Source: Paraburkholderia tagetis (GTDB taxonomy: Bacteria; Pseudomonadota; Gammaproteobacteria; Burkholderiales; Burkholderiaceae). From it: a stretch of 64,000 bases of DNA. The notes under the pieces were generated by a model. It made no database searches. It was not told where the DNA came from and saw only the letters and a list, made by a program, of their open reading frames with translations. Location of the stretch: NCBI RefSeq assembly GCF_022213065.1, contig NZ_JAKLJA010000017.1:1-64000 (forward strand), written 5' to 3'. Made by a program: the position numbers and the translations under genes. Shown piece by piece: positions 9,030 through 17,504 of this stretch (positions are counted from its first letter, which is position 1; each line of letters begins with the position of its first letter).

Positions 9030-10317
9030 CGCAGTCCTGAACGCCCTGATCGCGCGCGTCAAAGCCGAAGCGGCGGTGCACGCCCAACGCACCGAAGCGG
9101 TGAACGCGGGCGGCGCGCCCGCTCATGCACATGGCAATCACACGCCCGTGCCCGTGCCCGTGCGGTTAGGCGACGACCCGTTCATGATCGGCACCGACGA
9201 CGAGTTCATCGACAGCGTCTACCGCCGCCTCCTGCATCGCGAAGCCGACGCTGCCGGCCGCGCCAACTTTCGCGCGCAGCTCGCGCGCGGCACGAGCCGT
9301 CTTGTCATCGCGGGCAGGATCCGTCTTTCGCCCGAGGGGCGGCGCGCGGGTGTGCCGCTCTCACGCGTGAAGCAGGGCGTGGCGGCCATGCTCGTGCATG
9401 GTGTGCTCGGCAAGCTCGGCCTTCGCACACTGGGCGCGCGCATCGCACGTCGTATGGATGCGCGCGCCACGCGCGCCGAGCTCGAGCAACTCGGTCCGTC
9501 GCTTTTTCAGCACGCGACGTACCTCGAGCGTCGCATGCAGCAGCGTGACGTGACGATCGCGGGCCAGGGTCACCGTATCGAGGCGCTCGAGGTGTTTCTC
9601 ACGCCGGTGTCGCCGGTGCCGCCCGAGGTCATCGATGCGTACTACCTCGCATTCGAGGACGCCAACCGCGGCTCGCGCGAGGAGATTCTCGCGAAGCTTG
9701 CCATTTACGACTCGTGGGTGAGCGAGCGCGTGGCCGCGCAAAGCGGGCTGAAGCACGACGTCGTCGACGTGGGCTGCGGCCGCGGCGAATGGCTGTCGTT
9801 TGTCGGCGAGCGCGGCAAGTCGGCGATCGGCGTGGACGCGAACCGCGTGATGACCGACGCGTGCCTCAAGAACGGCCACAACGCGCGCTGCGTGGATGCG
9901 CTCACGTTCCTGCGCAGCCTGCCAGCGGGGTCGGTTGGGGCCGTCACCGGGTTTCACATCATCGAGCACCTGCCGTTCGACTATCTGTACGCGGTCGTGC
10001 AGGAAAGCCATCGCGTGCTCGCCGAGGGCGGCTCGGTGCTGTTCGAGACACCGAACCCGGAAAACGTGCTGGTGGGCAGCCACACCTTCTATCACGACTT
10101 CACGCACCGCAATCCGGTCACGCCCACGGCCATCTCGTTCCTGCTCAAGCATCACGGCTTCGGCAATATCGACATCATCCGCAGCAGCCCGTATCCGCAC
10201 GAGGCCAAGGTGCCTGGCGACGACCCGCTCACCGCGCGCGTGAATGGCCATCTCTGCGGTCCGCAGGACTTCGCCGTGACCGGCACGAAGGGCGCACCGC
10301 AAGAGGTCAAGGCGTGA
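9022..10317 (+). CDS. DUF4214-like domain fused to a SAM-dependent methyltransferase
   Basis: About 431 aa. Residues 45-105 (DEFIDSVYRRLLHREADAAG, LVIAGRIRLSPEGR) match the DUF4214/phycobilisome-linker-like repeat often found in secreted or polysaccharide-related proteins. The C-terminal half is a class I methyltransferase with motif I DVVDVGCGRGEW, IGVDANRVM and the post-motif FHIIEHLPFD. Start at 9022 overlaps the wzt stop by 8 bp. By position it could methylate the non-reducing end of the glycan and so act as chain terminator read by the Wzt C-terminal domain, in the way WbdD does; that role is inference. Confidence 0.8.
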   Translation: MTNAVLNALIARVKAEAAVHAQRTEAVNAGGAPAHAHGNHTPVPVPVRLGDDPFMIGTDDEFIDSVYRRLLHREADAAGRANFRAQLARGTSRLVIAGRIRLSPEGRRAGVPLSRVKQGVAAMLVHGVLGKLGLRTLGARIARRMDARATRAELEQLGPSLFQHATYLERRMQQRDVTIAGQGHRIEALEVFLTPVSPVPPEVIDAYYLAFEDANRGSREEILAKLAIYDSWVSERVAAQSGLKHDVVDVGCGRGEWLSFVGERGKSAIGVDANRVMTDACLKNGHNARCVDALTFLRSLPAGSVGAVTGFHIIEHLPFDYLYAVVQESHRVLAEGGSVLFETPNPENVLVGSHTFYHDFTHRNPVTPTAISFLLKHHGFGNIDIIRSSPYPHEAKVPGDDPLTARVNGHLCGPQDFAVTGTKGAPQEVKA

Positions 10318-11348
10318 AGATCCTCGTCACCGCGAACCTCGTGCCGTTCATGCACGGGGGCGCGAACTATCACATTGCGGGCGTGGTGAACGCGCTGCAG
10401 GCGGCGGGCCACGAAGTCGAGTTGCTGCGCCTGCCGTTCCGGTTCTCGCCCGAGGCGGACATCGTGCGCGCCATGTCGCACGCGAGCGAGATCGACCTGA
10501 TCCAGCCGAACGGCGTAACGATCGACCAGGTCCTGAGCCTGCAGTTTCCCGGTTATGGCGTCGCGCATCCCGATCACCGCGTCTGGGTGATGCATCAGCA
10601 TCGCGCCGTGTACGAGCTGTATGAGCCCGCGAAGGCCACGACTGAGCTCGCCGACCTGCGCGAGCGTGTGATTGCCTTCGATAACCGCGTGCTGCGCGCG
10701 GCGAAGACGGTGTTCGCCAACTCGCGGCGCGTGGCCGAGCGTCTGCGCGAGTTCAATGGCGTGAGCGCGACGCCGCTCTATCATCCGCCCGCGCAGGCCG
10801 AGCAGTTCTACTGCGAAGACGCGCTCGACTACGTGTTCTTCCCGAGCCGCCTCGAGACGCTCAAGCGCCAGCATCTCGTGATCGAGGCCGCGCGCCACAT
10901 GCGCTCGCCGCTGAAGATCGTGCTTGCCGGCGATGGTGGCCAGCGCGGCGCGCTCGCACAGCTCGTCGAGCGCCACGGCGTGGGCGATCGCGTGGCGCTG
11001 ATCGGGCACATCAGCGAAGCCGAGAAGCGCGCCTTCTACGCGCGCGCGCAGGCCATCGTGTTCCCGGCGTTCGACGAGGACTACGGTTACATCACGCTCG
11101 AAGCCATGCTCTCGGGCAAACCCGTGGTGACCTGCAGCGACTCGGGTGGCCCACTCGAATTCGTGCGCCACGAGGACACCGGCTGGGTGGAAGCTGCCGA
11201 CGCACAGGCGCTCGCTGCGCGTCTGGACTGGATTGCCGCCAACGCGCGCAAGACCGCCGATGCGGGCCGCCGCGCGCGCGACGCCTACGCGAGTGCCGGA
11301 ATCACGTGGGATCGCGTCGTGCAAACGTTGACCCGCAGCTATAACTAA
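10314..11348 (+). CDS. GT4-family glycosyltransferase, GTG start
   Basis: About 344 aa. The start is a GTG at 10314 that overlaps the methyltransferase stop as GTGA, with GAGG 9 nt upstream. The N-terminus (KILVTANLVPFMHGGANYHI) has the glycine-rich acceptor loop, and the C-terminal donor domain has RLETLKRQHL, VLAGDGGQRG and FDEDYGYITLEAMLSGKPV (E-x7-E). It resembles the first half of the double glycosyltransferase downstream, suggesting a gene duplication within the operon. Substrate unknown. Confidence 0.87.
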   Translation: MKILVTANLVPFMHGGANYHIAGVVNALQAAGHEVELLRLPFRFSPEADIVRAMSHASEIDLIQPNGVTIDQVLSLQFPGYGVAHPDHRVWVMHQHRAVYELYEPAKATTELADLRERVIAFDNRVLRAAKTVFANSRRVAERLREFNGVSATPLYHPPAQAEQFYCEDALDYVFFPSRLETLKRQHLVIEAARHMRSPLKIVLAGDGGQRGALAQLVERHGVGDRVALIGHISEAEKRAFYARAQAIVFPAFDEDYGYITLEAMLSGKPVVTCSDSGGPLEFVRHEDTGWVEAADAQALAARLDWIAANARKTADAGRRARDAYASAGITWDRVVQTLTRSYN

Positions 11349-11354
11349 TTAGCC

Positions 11355-13799
11355 ATGAAAATTTGTGTCATTGCCCCTAGCCCGGTCCCGTTCGTGATTG
11401 GCGGCGCGGAAAATCTCTGGTGGGGTCTGGTGGAGGCGCTCAACGCGCGCCCCGGTGTGCTCGCCGAACTGGTCAAGCTGCCGAGCCACGAGCGCAACCT
11501 GGGCGAGCTGCTTTCGAGTTACCGGCGTTTCTCGGAGCTGGATCTGAGCCACTTCGACATGGTCATCAGCACCAAGTATCCGGCATGGGCGGTCCGCCAT
11601 CCGAATCACGTGGTCTATCTCCAGCACACGCTGCGCGGGCTCTACGACTGCTACCCGCAGGACATGCCCACACAGGTCGATCCCGAGGCGCTGCGTGTGC
11701 TCGGCATGCCTTCTCGCATTGTCGAGGCGCTTACGAACTATCGCGCCGACGACGTCGAATTCGACGAGCTGATTGACGCGCTCGATGCCGCGTTCCGCCG
11801 CGACCCCGCTTCACCGTGCTGGGCCTTCCCTGGCCCCGTGACGCGCGCCGTGATCCGCCTGCTCGACGCGGTGACGATGCGCACCGACAGGATCGCCCAC
11901 TACGCCGCGATTTCGGATGTGGTCGCCGCGCGCGACGGCTACTTCCCGAAGAACGTGAGCGTGGCGGTCCATCACCATCCGACCGGCCTGAAGGGCCTGG
12001 GCGCTGGGCCCCAGGAAACTATCTTTAGCGCGAGCCGCCTCGACCCGGCCAAGCGCATCGATCTCATCATCGAAGGCTACAAGGCGAGCGGGCTTGGCCC
12101 CGATGTGCCGCTGCACATCGCGGGCGGCGGCACGGACGAGGCGCGCCTGCGCGCGGCTGCGGGCAACTACCCGGGCATCCATTTTCTTGGCCGCGTGCCC
12201 GAGGCGCAGCTCGTGAAGGAATATGCGCGCGCGATCTGCGTGCCGTTCGTGCCGCGCGACGAGGACTATGGCCTCATCACGCTCGAGGCGATGCTGTGCG
12301 CGAAGCCCGTGATCGCCACGAACGATTCGGGTGGTCCGACCGAGTTGCTCGAAGACGGCAGGACCGGCCTCATCGTGCCGACGAATGCGACGGCGATCGG
12401 CAAGGCGATGCGGCGTTTGTGCGACGACCGCGCGGCCGCAGCCGAAATGGGGCGCCTTGCGCAGGAGCGCGCGCGCCAGCTCGACTGGAACGCGCTATGC
12501 GATGCGCTGATCCTCGCGCCTCGCAATTCGCCTGGGGCGAGCGCCGCGCAGCGCGCGAAGGCGAGCAGCAACCCGGCGGCGCCGGCGGTCGTGACCGAAC
12601 CCGCGAAGCCGTTGATCGGTGTGCTCAACACCTACCCGATCGCGCCCGTGGTGAGCGGCGGCAAGCTGCGGCTCTTCGGCCTCTATTCGCGTCTCGCGGA
12701 TCAATTCGACGTGCATTTCGTCAATCTCTCGGGCCGCCACGACGCTGGCATGCGCCGCATCGCGGCAGGTTTCACCGAGGAGCTGGTGCCGCAGTCCGAA
12801 GCGTTCGAACGTGAGGCGCTGCATCTGCGGGACATGCTCGGCGCCTCGGCGGAAGACCTCACGGCAGCGCTCTATCCGGCGAGTGTGCCGCGCTGGCTCG
12901 AAGCGATCGACGCGCTTGCCCGCCGCAGCGACGTGATGGTCTGTTCGCATCCGTACGCACTGCCGGCACTGCGCGAGGTGTCGTCCTGTCCGTACGTCTA
13001 TGAGGCGCACAACGTGGAGGCCGACCTCAAGGCCGACATCTACGGCCAGCATCAGTGGGCGATCGACCGCGTGCTCGAGCTCGAGCGCCGCGCGGTGCGC
13101 GAGGCCGCGCTCGTGAGCGCGTGCTCGAAGCAGGATCTCGAGCGACTGCGGGCGCTGTACGGCGACGAGAACGATGCCCGCTTCGGCCGGGGCATTGTGG
13201 TGGCGAACGGCATCGACGTGGACAACACGCCTTACCGCGAAGCACAGCGCGTGGCCCGCCGCCGCCGTGAGCTGGGTGTCACGCAGCCGATCGCGCTCTT
13301 CATGGGCAGCGCGCACGGCCCGAACATCGACGCCGCGCGCGTCGTGATTGAGGCCGCCGCGCAACTGCCAGACGTGCATTTCCTGCTGCTGGGTTCGGTG
13401 TGCGGGGAAGTGCGTCATTGGGAGCGCACCGCGAACGTCGGCTTCGCCGATGTGGTCAGCGACGCGGAAAAGGCGGCCTGGCTCGATGTCTGCGATATCG
13501 GTCTGAATCCGGTCGTGTCAGGCTCGGGTACGAACCTCAAGCTGATCGAATATGCAGCGGCCGGCGTGCCCGTGGTGAGCACGGAGTTCGGCGTGCGGGG
13601 CATCGGCTTCGAGAACGGCCAGCAGTACGTGCGGGCCACGGGCGAGGATTTCGCGCTGGGCATTCGCACCATGCTCGATCTCGCGCCTTACGAGCGCGAG
13701 GCGCTCAAGCGCCGGGCGCGCAGCTGGGTGGAAGAGAACGGGGACTGGCAGTCGATTGCGCGGGTCTACGCACAATCGCTCACGCAACTGCTGGTGTGA
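11355..13799 (+). CDS. bifunctional protein with two tandem GT-B glycosyltransferase domains
   Basis: 814 aa, about twice the size of a single GT4 enzyme. Domain 1 (residues 1-390) runs from VIAPSPVPFVIGGAENLWW to DEDYGLITLEAMLCAKPVIAT. After an Ala/Pro-rich linker (about 395-420), domain 2 starts at IGVLNTYPIAPVVSGGKLRL and ends with SGSGTNLKLIEYAAAGVPVVST, the donor-site pattern of another GT-B group. Domain 1 retains E-x7-E; domain 2 has the related LKLIEYAAAG motif. Six bp separate it from the gene before. Such fusions usually add two successive sugars to a repeat unit; the linkages cannot be inferred. Confidence 0.85.
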   Translation: MKICVIAPSPVPFVIGGAENLWWGLVEALNARPGVLAELVKLPSHERNLGELLSSYRRFSELDLSHFDMVISTKYPAWAVRHPNHVVYLQHTLRGLYDCYPQDMPTQVDPEALRVLGMPSRIVEALTNYRADDVEFDELIDALDAAFRRDPASPCWAFPGPVTRAVIRLLDAVTMRTDRIAHYAAISDVVAARDGYFPKNVSVAVHHHPTGLKGLGAGPQETIFSASRLDPAKRIDLIIEGYKASGLGPDVPLHIAGGGTDEARLRAAAGNYPGIHFLGRVPEAQLVKEYARAICVPFVPRDEDYGLITLEAMLCAKPVIATNDSGGPTELLEDGRTGLIVPTNATAIGKAMRRLCDDRAAAAEMGRLAQERARQLDWNALCDALILAPRNSPGASAAQRAKASSNPAAPAVVTEPAKPLIGVLNTYPIAPVVSGGKLRLFGLYSRLADQFDVHFVNLSGRHDAGMRRIAAGFTEELVPQSEAFEREALHLRDMLGASAEDLTAALYPASVPRWLEAIDALARRSDVMVCSHPYALPALREVSSCPYVYEAHNVEADLKADIYGQHQWAIDRVLELERRAVREAALVSACSKQDLERLRALYGDENDARFGRGIVVANGIDVDNTPYREAQRVARRRRELGVTQPIALFMGSAHGPNIDAARVVIEAAAQLPDVHFLLLGSVCGEVRHWERTANVGFADVVSDAEKAAWLDVCDIGLNPVVSGSGTNLKLIEYAAAGVPVVSTEFGVRGIGFENGQQYVRATGEDFALGIRTMLDLAPYEREALKRRARSWVEENGDWQSIARVYAQSLTQLLV

Positions 13800-13838
13800 G
13801 CGTGATGTCGGGCGTGCTGCAACGGCGCTCCCGACGAC

Positions 13839-13870
13839 GCGGCCTGTGGTGCGGCCTGTGGTGCGGCCTA
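13839..13870. repeat. 12-bp tandem repeat after the glycosyltransferase operon
   Basis: GCGGCCTGTGGT occurs twice in tandem at 13839-13862 and is followed by a third partial copy (gcggccta). It lies in the short gap between two convergent genes. Confidence 0.7.
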
Positions 13871-13886
13871 TATATCGGCAGGCGGA

Positions 13887-14102
13887 TCAGAGGAACAGAT
13901 GGGCGGGCAGGAACGCGTCGGCCTGGCCGACGATCGTGACTTCGGGCGCGTCCGTGTGCTCGGCAGCGGGCGCGGTGTCGGCGTGCGTGAGGCCGAGAAG
14001 CAGCGCGTCGAGCGAGTCATACGAGTGGTTCAGGAACCCGTGGGCCTCGAGGCTGGTCGAGTCATCTTGCGCCTGCGTGGACGGGGTGACGGGCTGGGTC
14101 AT
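13887..14102 (-). CDS. small acidic hypothetical protein, 71 aa
   Basis: Not recognised. The product is acidic and Ala/His-containing (MTQPVTPSTQAQDDSTSLEA, then a leucine-rich patch DSLDALLLGLTHAD). It has no signal peptide. It lies 110 bp downstream of, and on the same strand as, the TPR/barrel gene, so it may be the last gene of the fecR-cyclase-barrel operon. No strong ribosome binding site is visible, so it could be spurious. Confidence 0.35.
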   Translation of the reverse strand: MTQPVTPSTQAQDDSTSLEAHGFLNHSYDSLDALLLGLTHADTAPAAEHTDAPEVTIVGQADAFLPAHLFL

Positions 14103-14212
14103 GATTATTTGCTCAATTCGATCGATGGCCGATTCTATCGCTTTACGATTCGGGGCACACGTCTTTTAGATCGTCGCTTTCCTCTACGCGTCTCGCAACG
14201 CCGGCGCTCCGG

Positions 14213-15634
14213 CTAGTATTTCCACGACACGCCCACCGATGCTTCGCGCACGCTGTACGCGAAAGGCTCGATCGAGTCGGAGACGCGCTGCGCCAGGAAG
14301 CGTGTGTACAGCGACCAGTGTTGCGTGAGCGGGTAGGCGTATTGCAGCGACACGGCCTGCATGGTCTGGTTCTGGACCGTCGAGCCGAAGAACACCGGGT
14401 CGAAGGGCACAGAGTCGATCAGCGTGCGGCGCTGCAGGATGGCCTCGAACTGCCCGTAACGGCCAAGGTCGTAGTCGAGCGCGAGCCACGCCGCATAGCC
14501 GTGGCGCGATGCGCCCGGCCGGTCGCCCGAAGGTGCCTCCCACACCGGTCCGGCGAAGAATTGCACCGATGTGCGCGCCCCGATGCGCGCCTGCATGGTC
14601 GCGTGCAACTCGAAGCGCACGCCGTTGTAGAGCGAATTGCCGGGATAGCTGGTGTCGGTCACCGTGAAGTCGACGCCCGCGCGCGCGATCGAGTCGTGGA
14701 ACGCCGTGGGCGGCGTCCAGTAGCCGGTGTGCCAGGAGATGTCGCTCTGATAGAGCCGCGAGCCGAGCCAGAACACGTCGGCGGCGGCCTGGTTCTCGAT
14801 GCTGCCGTGCGCGAACGTATACTGATGCGCCGCGCCGACACTCGCGATGCGCTGGTCGAAGTCGTGCAGGTCGCGGTACTGGCGTTGCGTGACCCCCGCG
14901 AACAGCGTGAGGCCCGGCATGAAGCGCATCGGCAACTCGCCCTGCAGCGACGATTCGACGAACTGATCGCTGTGAGCGAGGCTGTCCGGGGCGAGTATGA
15001 GGGCATGCAACGGCGCGCTGTCGGCAAACGTGACTACGGGGTCCGACGGGCCGAAGTTCGCGTTGGACGTCACGCCCGCGCGCACGCTCGCGATCAGTTG
15101 CGGCGTGCGCGTTGCCGGCACGCAGGTGCTGCTCCTGTAGAACCGGATCAGCTTCTCGATGGCCGGCGGAACCTTGTAGCTCGATTCGATGCGCGCGAGC
15201 GTCTGGCGCGTCAAATCGCGATTGCCGAGCTGGCAGTGCAGCAGCGCCGTTTCGAGGAGCGCTCCGGCGCGGCGCGGGTCGCGTTCGATGAGTTCGTCGA
15301 GCAGCGCGAGCGCCTGCTCCGGATGACCCTCCGCCATTGCAGCATTGGCCTGAGCCTCGAGATCGTCGTCGATGATGTTCTGCATCCCGGCGTCTGTCGG
15401 TTGCGCGTCTGCAGGCGTTGCCGCGCCCGGCGGCAGTGCGGCTGGCGGTGCGGCTGGCGGTGCGGCTGGCGGTGCGATCGGCAATGTGACCGGAGGCGGG
15501 CCGTCCGCCTGCTGGGCGTGCGCTGGCGGCGCGCCGGCCAACAGCGCGCCAACGCACAGCCCGAGTGCGATGGCCGGGCGCAGCGCGTGCCATGCGCTCG
15601 CGCGCAGGCCGGGGAACCGGTCAACGAACCGCAT
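14213..15634 (-). CDS. TPR protein with C-terminal outer-membrane beta-barrel (SLAM/DUF560-like)
   Basis: 473 aa. A signal peptide (ending APPAHAQ) is followed by a proline/alanine segment made by 12-bp tandem repeats, then TPR helices at about residues 85-165 (AMAEGHPEQALALLDELIER, LLETALLHCQLGN). Residues 180-473 alternate as amphipathic strands and end in an aromatic residue (VGVSWKY), as expected for an outer membrane barrel. The order TPR then barrel is that of surface lipoprotein assembly modifiers, but I cannot confirm that family by eye. Its start overlaps the cyclase stop by 14 bp, so the two are translationally coupled. Confidence 0.7.
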   Translation of the reverse strand: MRFVDRFPGLRASAWHALRPAIALGLCVGALLAGAPPAHAQQADGPPPVTLPIAPPAAPPAAPPAALPPGAATPADAQPTDAGMQNIIDDDLEAQANAAMAEGHPEQALALLDELIERDPRRAGALLETALLHCQLGNRDLTRQTLARIESSYKVPPAIEKLIRFYRSSTCVPATRTPQLIASVRAGVTSNANFGPSDPVVTFADSAPLHALILAPDSLAHSDQFVESSLQGELPMRFMPGLTLFAGVTQRQYRDLHDFDQRIASVGAAHQYTFAHGSIENQAAADVFWLGSRLYQSDISWHTGYWTPPTAFHDSIARAGVDFTVTDTSYPGNSLYNGVRFELHATMQARIGARTSVQFFAGPVWEAPSGDRPGASRHGYAAWLALDYDLGRYGQFEAILQRRTLIDSVPFDPVFFGSTVQNQTMQAVSLQYAYPLTQHWSLYTRFLAQRVSDSIEPFAYSVREASVGVSWKY

Positions 15635-17504
15635 CGAGCATGGCTTCAGGTTCGTCGAGGACGAAGAGCCGCTCCGGCGCGCCGCGGCCCCGTAACGTCA
15701 CCTCGGAAATCATCCGCAGGGGGTAGCCCGCTGTGAGGCGAGCCGTTTCCTGACCCACGAGCAGGTCTGTCGAGGCCGTGCGTGCGTATTCCTGGAGCCT
15801 GGACGCGACATTGACCGCGTCGCCGATCACCGTATAGGACTGCCGTGACGCCGAGCCCAGTTCACCCACCATCGCGCTGCCGCTGTTCACGCCAATGCGC
15901 ACGCGCAGCGCGCGCCCATGCGGCAGCGCCACCGCATCGCGGTTGATGGCCGCAACTTCGCGCAACATGGCCTGCGCGCAGTCGAGCGCGCGGCGGGCGT
16001 GATCGGGCTGCTCGAGCGGTGCGCCCCAGAACGCCATCAACGCATCGCCCATGTATTTGTCGAGCGTCCCCTCGGTGTCGTACACGCATTGGGTGAGGCG
16101 CGTGAGCACGACTTCGGTCATCGCGACGAGCTGCTCGGGCGGCATCTGCTCGGCGAGCATCGTGTAGCCCTCGATGTCGGCAAATAGCACCGTGATCTGG
16201 CGGCGTTGCGGCTTGAGCGCGTCCTGGTCGGAGCGCCGCATGATATGACTCAGCACCGATTGCGGCAGGTACTGGCTGAAGCGGCGCTCGAACGCGCGCA
16301 TGGCGACGAGCGAGGCGATCCATTCGAGCGGCGCCTGCACGAACACGAACACGAAGGCGGGCACGAGCGGCAGCGCGAGCTGATCGGCGGGCAGGGCGCG
16401 TAGCCAGAGCTGCACGCACAGCCACAGCGCGGTGGTTGCAGCGGCAACGGGCAAGGTGAGCAAGGCGCGGCGCTGACGCGAGAGCCACGCCAGCAGCGCG
16501 AGCGAGACGATAGCCCATGCGAGCGGCAGCCAGCGTGCGAAGGCGAGCGATGAGGCGCCAGGGCCGGAGCGCAGGTCCAGCAACGCGTCGAGCAGTTCGG
16601 CGTGCACTACCATCGCGGGCAGCCACGGGTCGATGGGCGATGCGATGTGGTCGTTCAGGCCGAGCGCGGACGATCCCACCACCACATAGCGTCCGCGCAG
16701 CAGCCCCTCGGGTGCGCTGCCGGCGAGGACGTCCACGGCGGGGATCACATCGTAGTTCGCGGCTGTGCGCCTGAACGGCACGTGGAAGAGACCATCCGTT
16801 TCGCCGGGCAGCGCAGCGGGGTCGGGCGGGGCAGCCTGCCGCGCGGTGCCCGTGCGACATGCCAGCAGTTGCCACGCGAACATCGGGTAGAGATGCGCGC
16901 CGTAGCGGATCAGCGGTGCGACGGTACGCACGACGCCGTCGGCACTAGTATGGGGGGTCACATGGCCGACACAAACATCGGCGTCCGAAAAGAAGTTGCC
17001 GACGAAGCCACTGGCGACCGGCATCGGCGGTGCGCTCGAACGCATGCTCAGCGCGCCGCCGGTCTGGCCCACGCGCGGCGGATGATCGGTGGCCGCGAAG
17101 CTGAAGGTCTGCGCGAACACGAGCGGATAGTGGCGGGCGACGTCGAGCAGCGCTGCGTCGTCGGCGGGCTGGCTCGCTTCGGGGAAAAGAATGTCGAGCC
17201 CGACCGAGCGCGTGCCGTACTGCACGAACAGCGTGCGCGCGAGTTGCGCGATCAGCGCGCGCGGCCACGGCCACGGGCCGATCGCGTCGATCGAGTGCTC
17301 GTCGATGTCGACGAGCACGACGCGCGTATCGGTTGCCGCGAGCAGCGTGTGCGCCTGGCGCCAGTCGTCGAGCGCGTAGCCGAGCCGCGCATAGAGCGGC
17401 GGCGCGCCCACGCGTGCGGCAAGCAGGCAGGTCGCCAAAAGGGTCAGTCCGAAAATCGCGAGGCGCAGGCGGTCGAGTCGGGACAGGCGTACTACCTCGA
17501 CCAC
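15621..17504 (-). CDS. CHASE2-domain class III adenylate cyclase
   Basis: 627-aa inner-membrane enzyme predicted to make cAMP. After one N-terminal helix (15-33) comes a periplasmic CHASE2 sensor (about 45-310; VVLVDIDEHSIDAIGPWPWPR, GRYVVVGSSALGLNDHIASP), then three membrane helices (about 325-395) and the cyclase domain (435-615). Metal-binding aspartates are in FADIEGYTML (D443) and MGDALMAFWG (D487); K483 of LDKYMGD and the TVIGDAVNVASRL motif fit ATP rather than GTP. It overlaps the fecR-like gene upstream and the barrel gene downstream. A CRP-type receptor lies just across the divergent promoter. Confidence 0.92.
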   Translation of the reverse strand: MVEVVRLSRLDRLRLAIFGLTLLATCLLAARVGAPPLYARLGYALDDWRQAHTLLAATDTRVVLVDIDEHSIDAIGPWPWPRALIAQLARTLFVQYGTRSVGLDILFPEASQPADDAALLDVARHYPLVFAQTFSFAATDHPPRVGQTGGALSMRSSAPPMPVASGFVGNFFSDADVCVGHVTPHTSADGVVRTVAPLIRYGAHLYPMFAWQLLACRTGTARQAAPPDPAALPGETDGLFHVPFRRTAANYDVIPAVDVLAGSAPEGLLRGRYVVVGSSALGLNDHIASPIDPWLPAMVVHAELLDALLDLRSGPGASSLAFARWLPLAWAIVSLALLAWLSRQRRALLTLPVAAATTALWLCVQLWLRALPADQLALPLVPAFVFVFVQAPLEWIASLVAMRAFERRFSQYLPQSVLSHIMRRSDQDALKPQRRQITVLFADIEGYTMLAEQMPPEQLVAMTEVVLTRLTQCVYDTEGTLDKYMGDALMAFWGAPLEQPDHARRALDCAQAMLREVAAINRDAVALPHGRALRVRIGVNSGSAMVGELGSASRQSYTVIGDAVNVASRLQEYARTASTDLLVGQETARLTAGYPLRMISEVTLRGRGAPERLFVLDEPEAMLDAVR

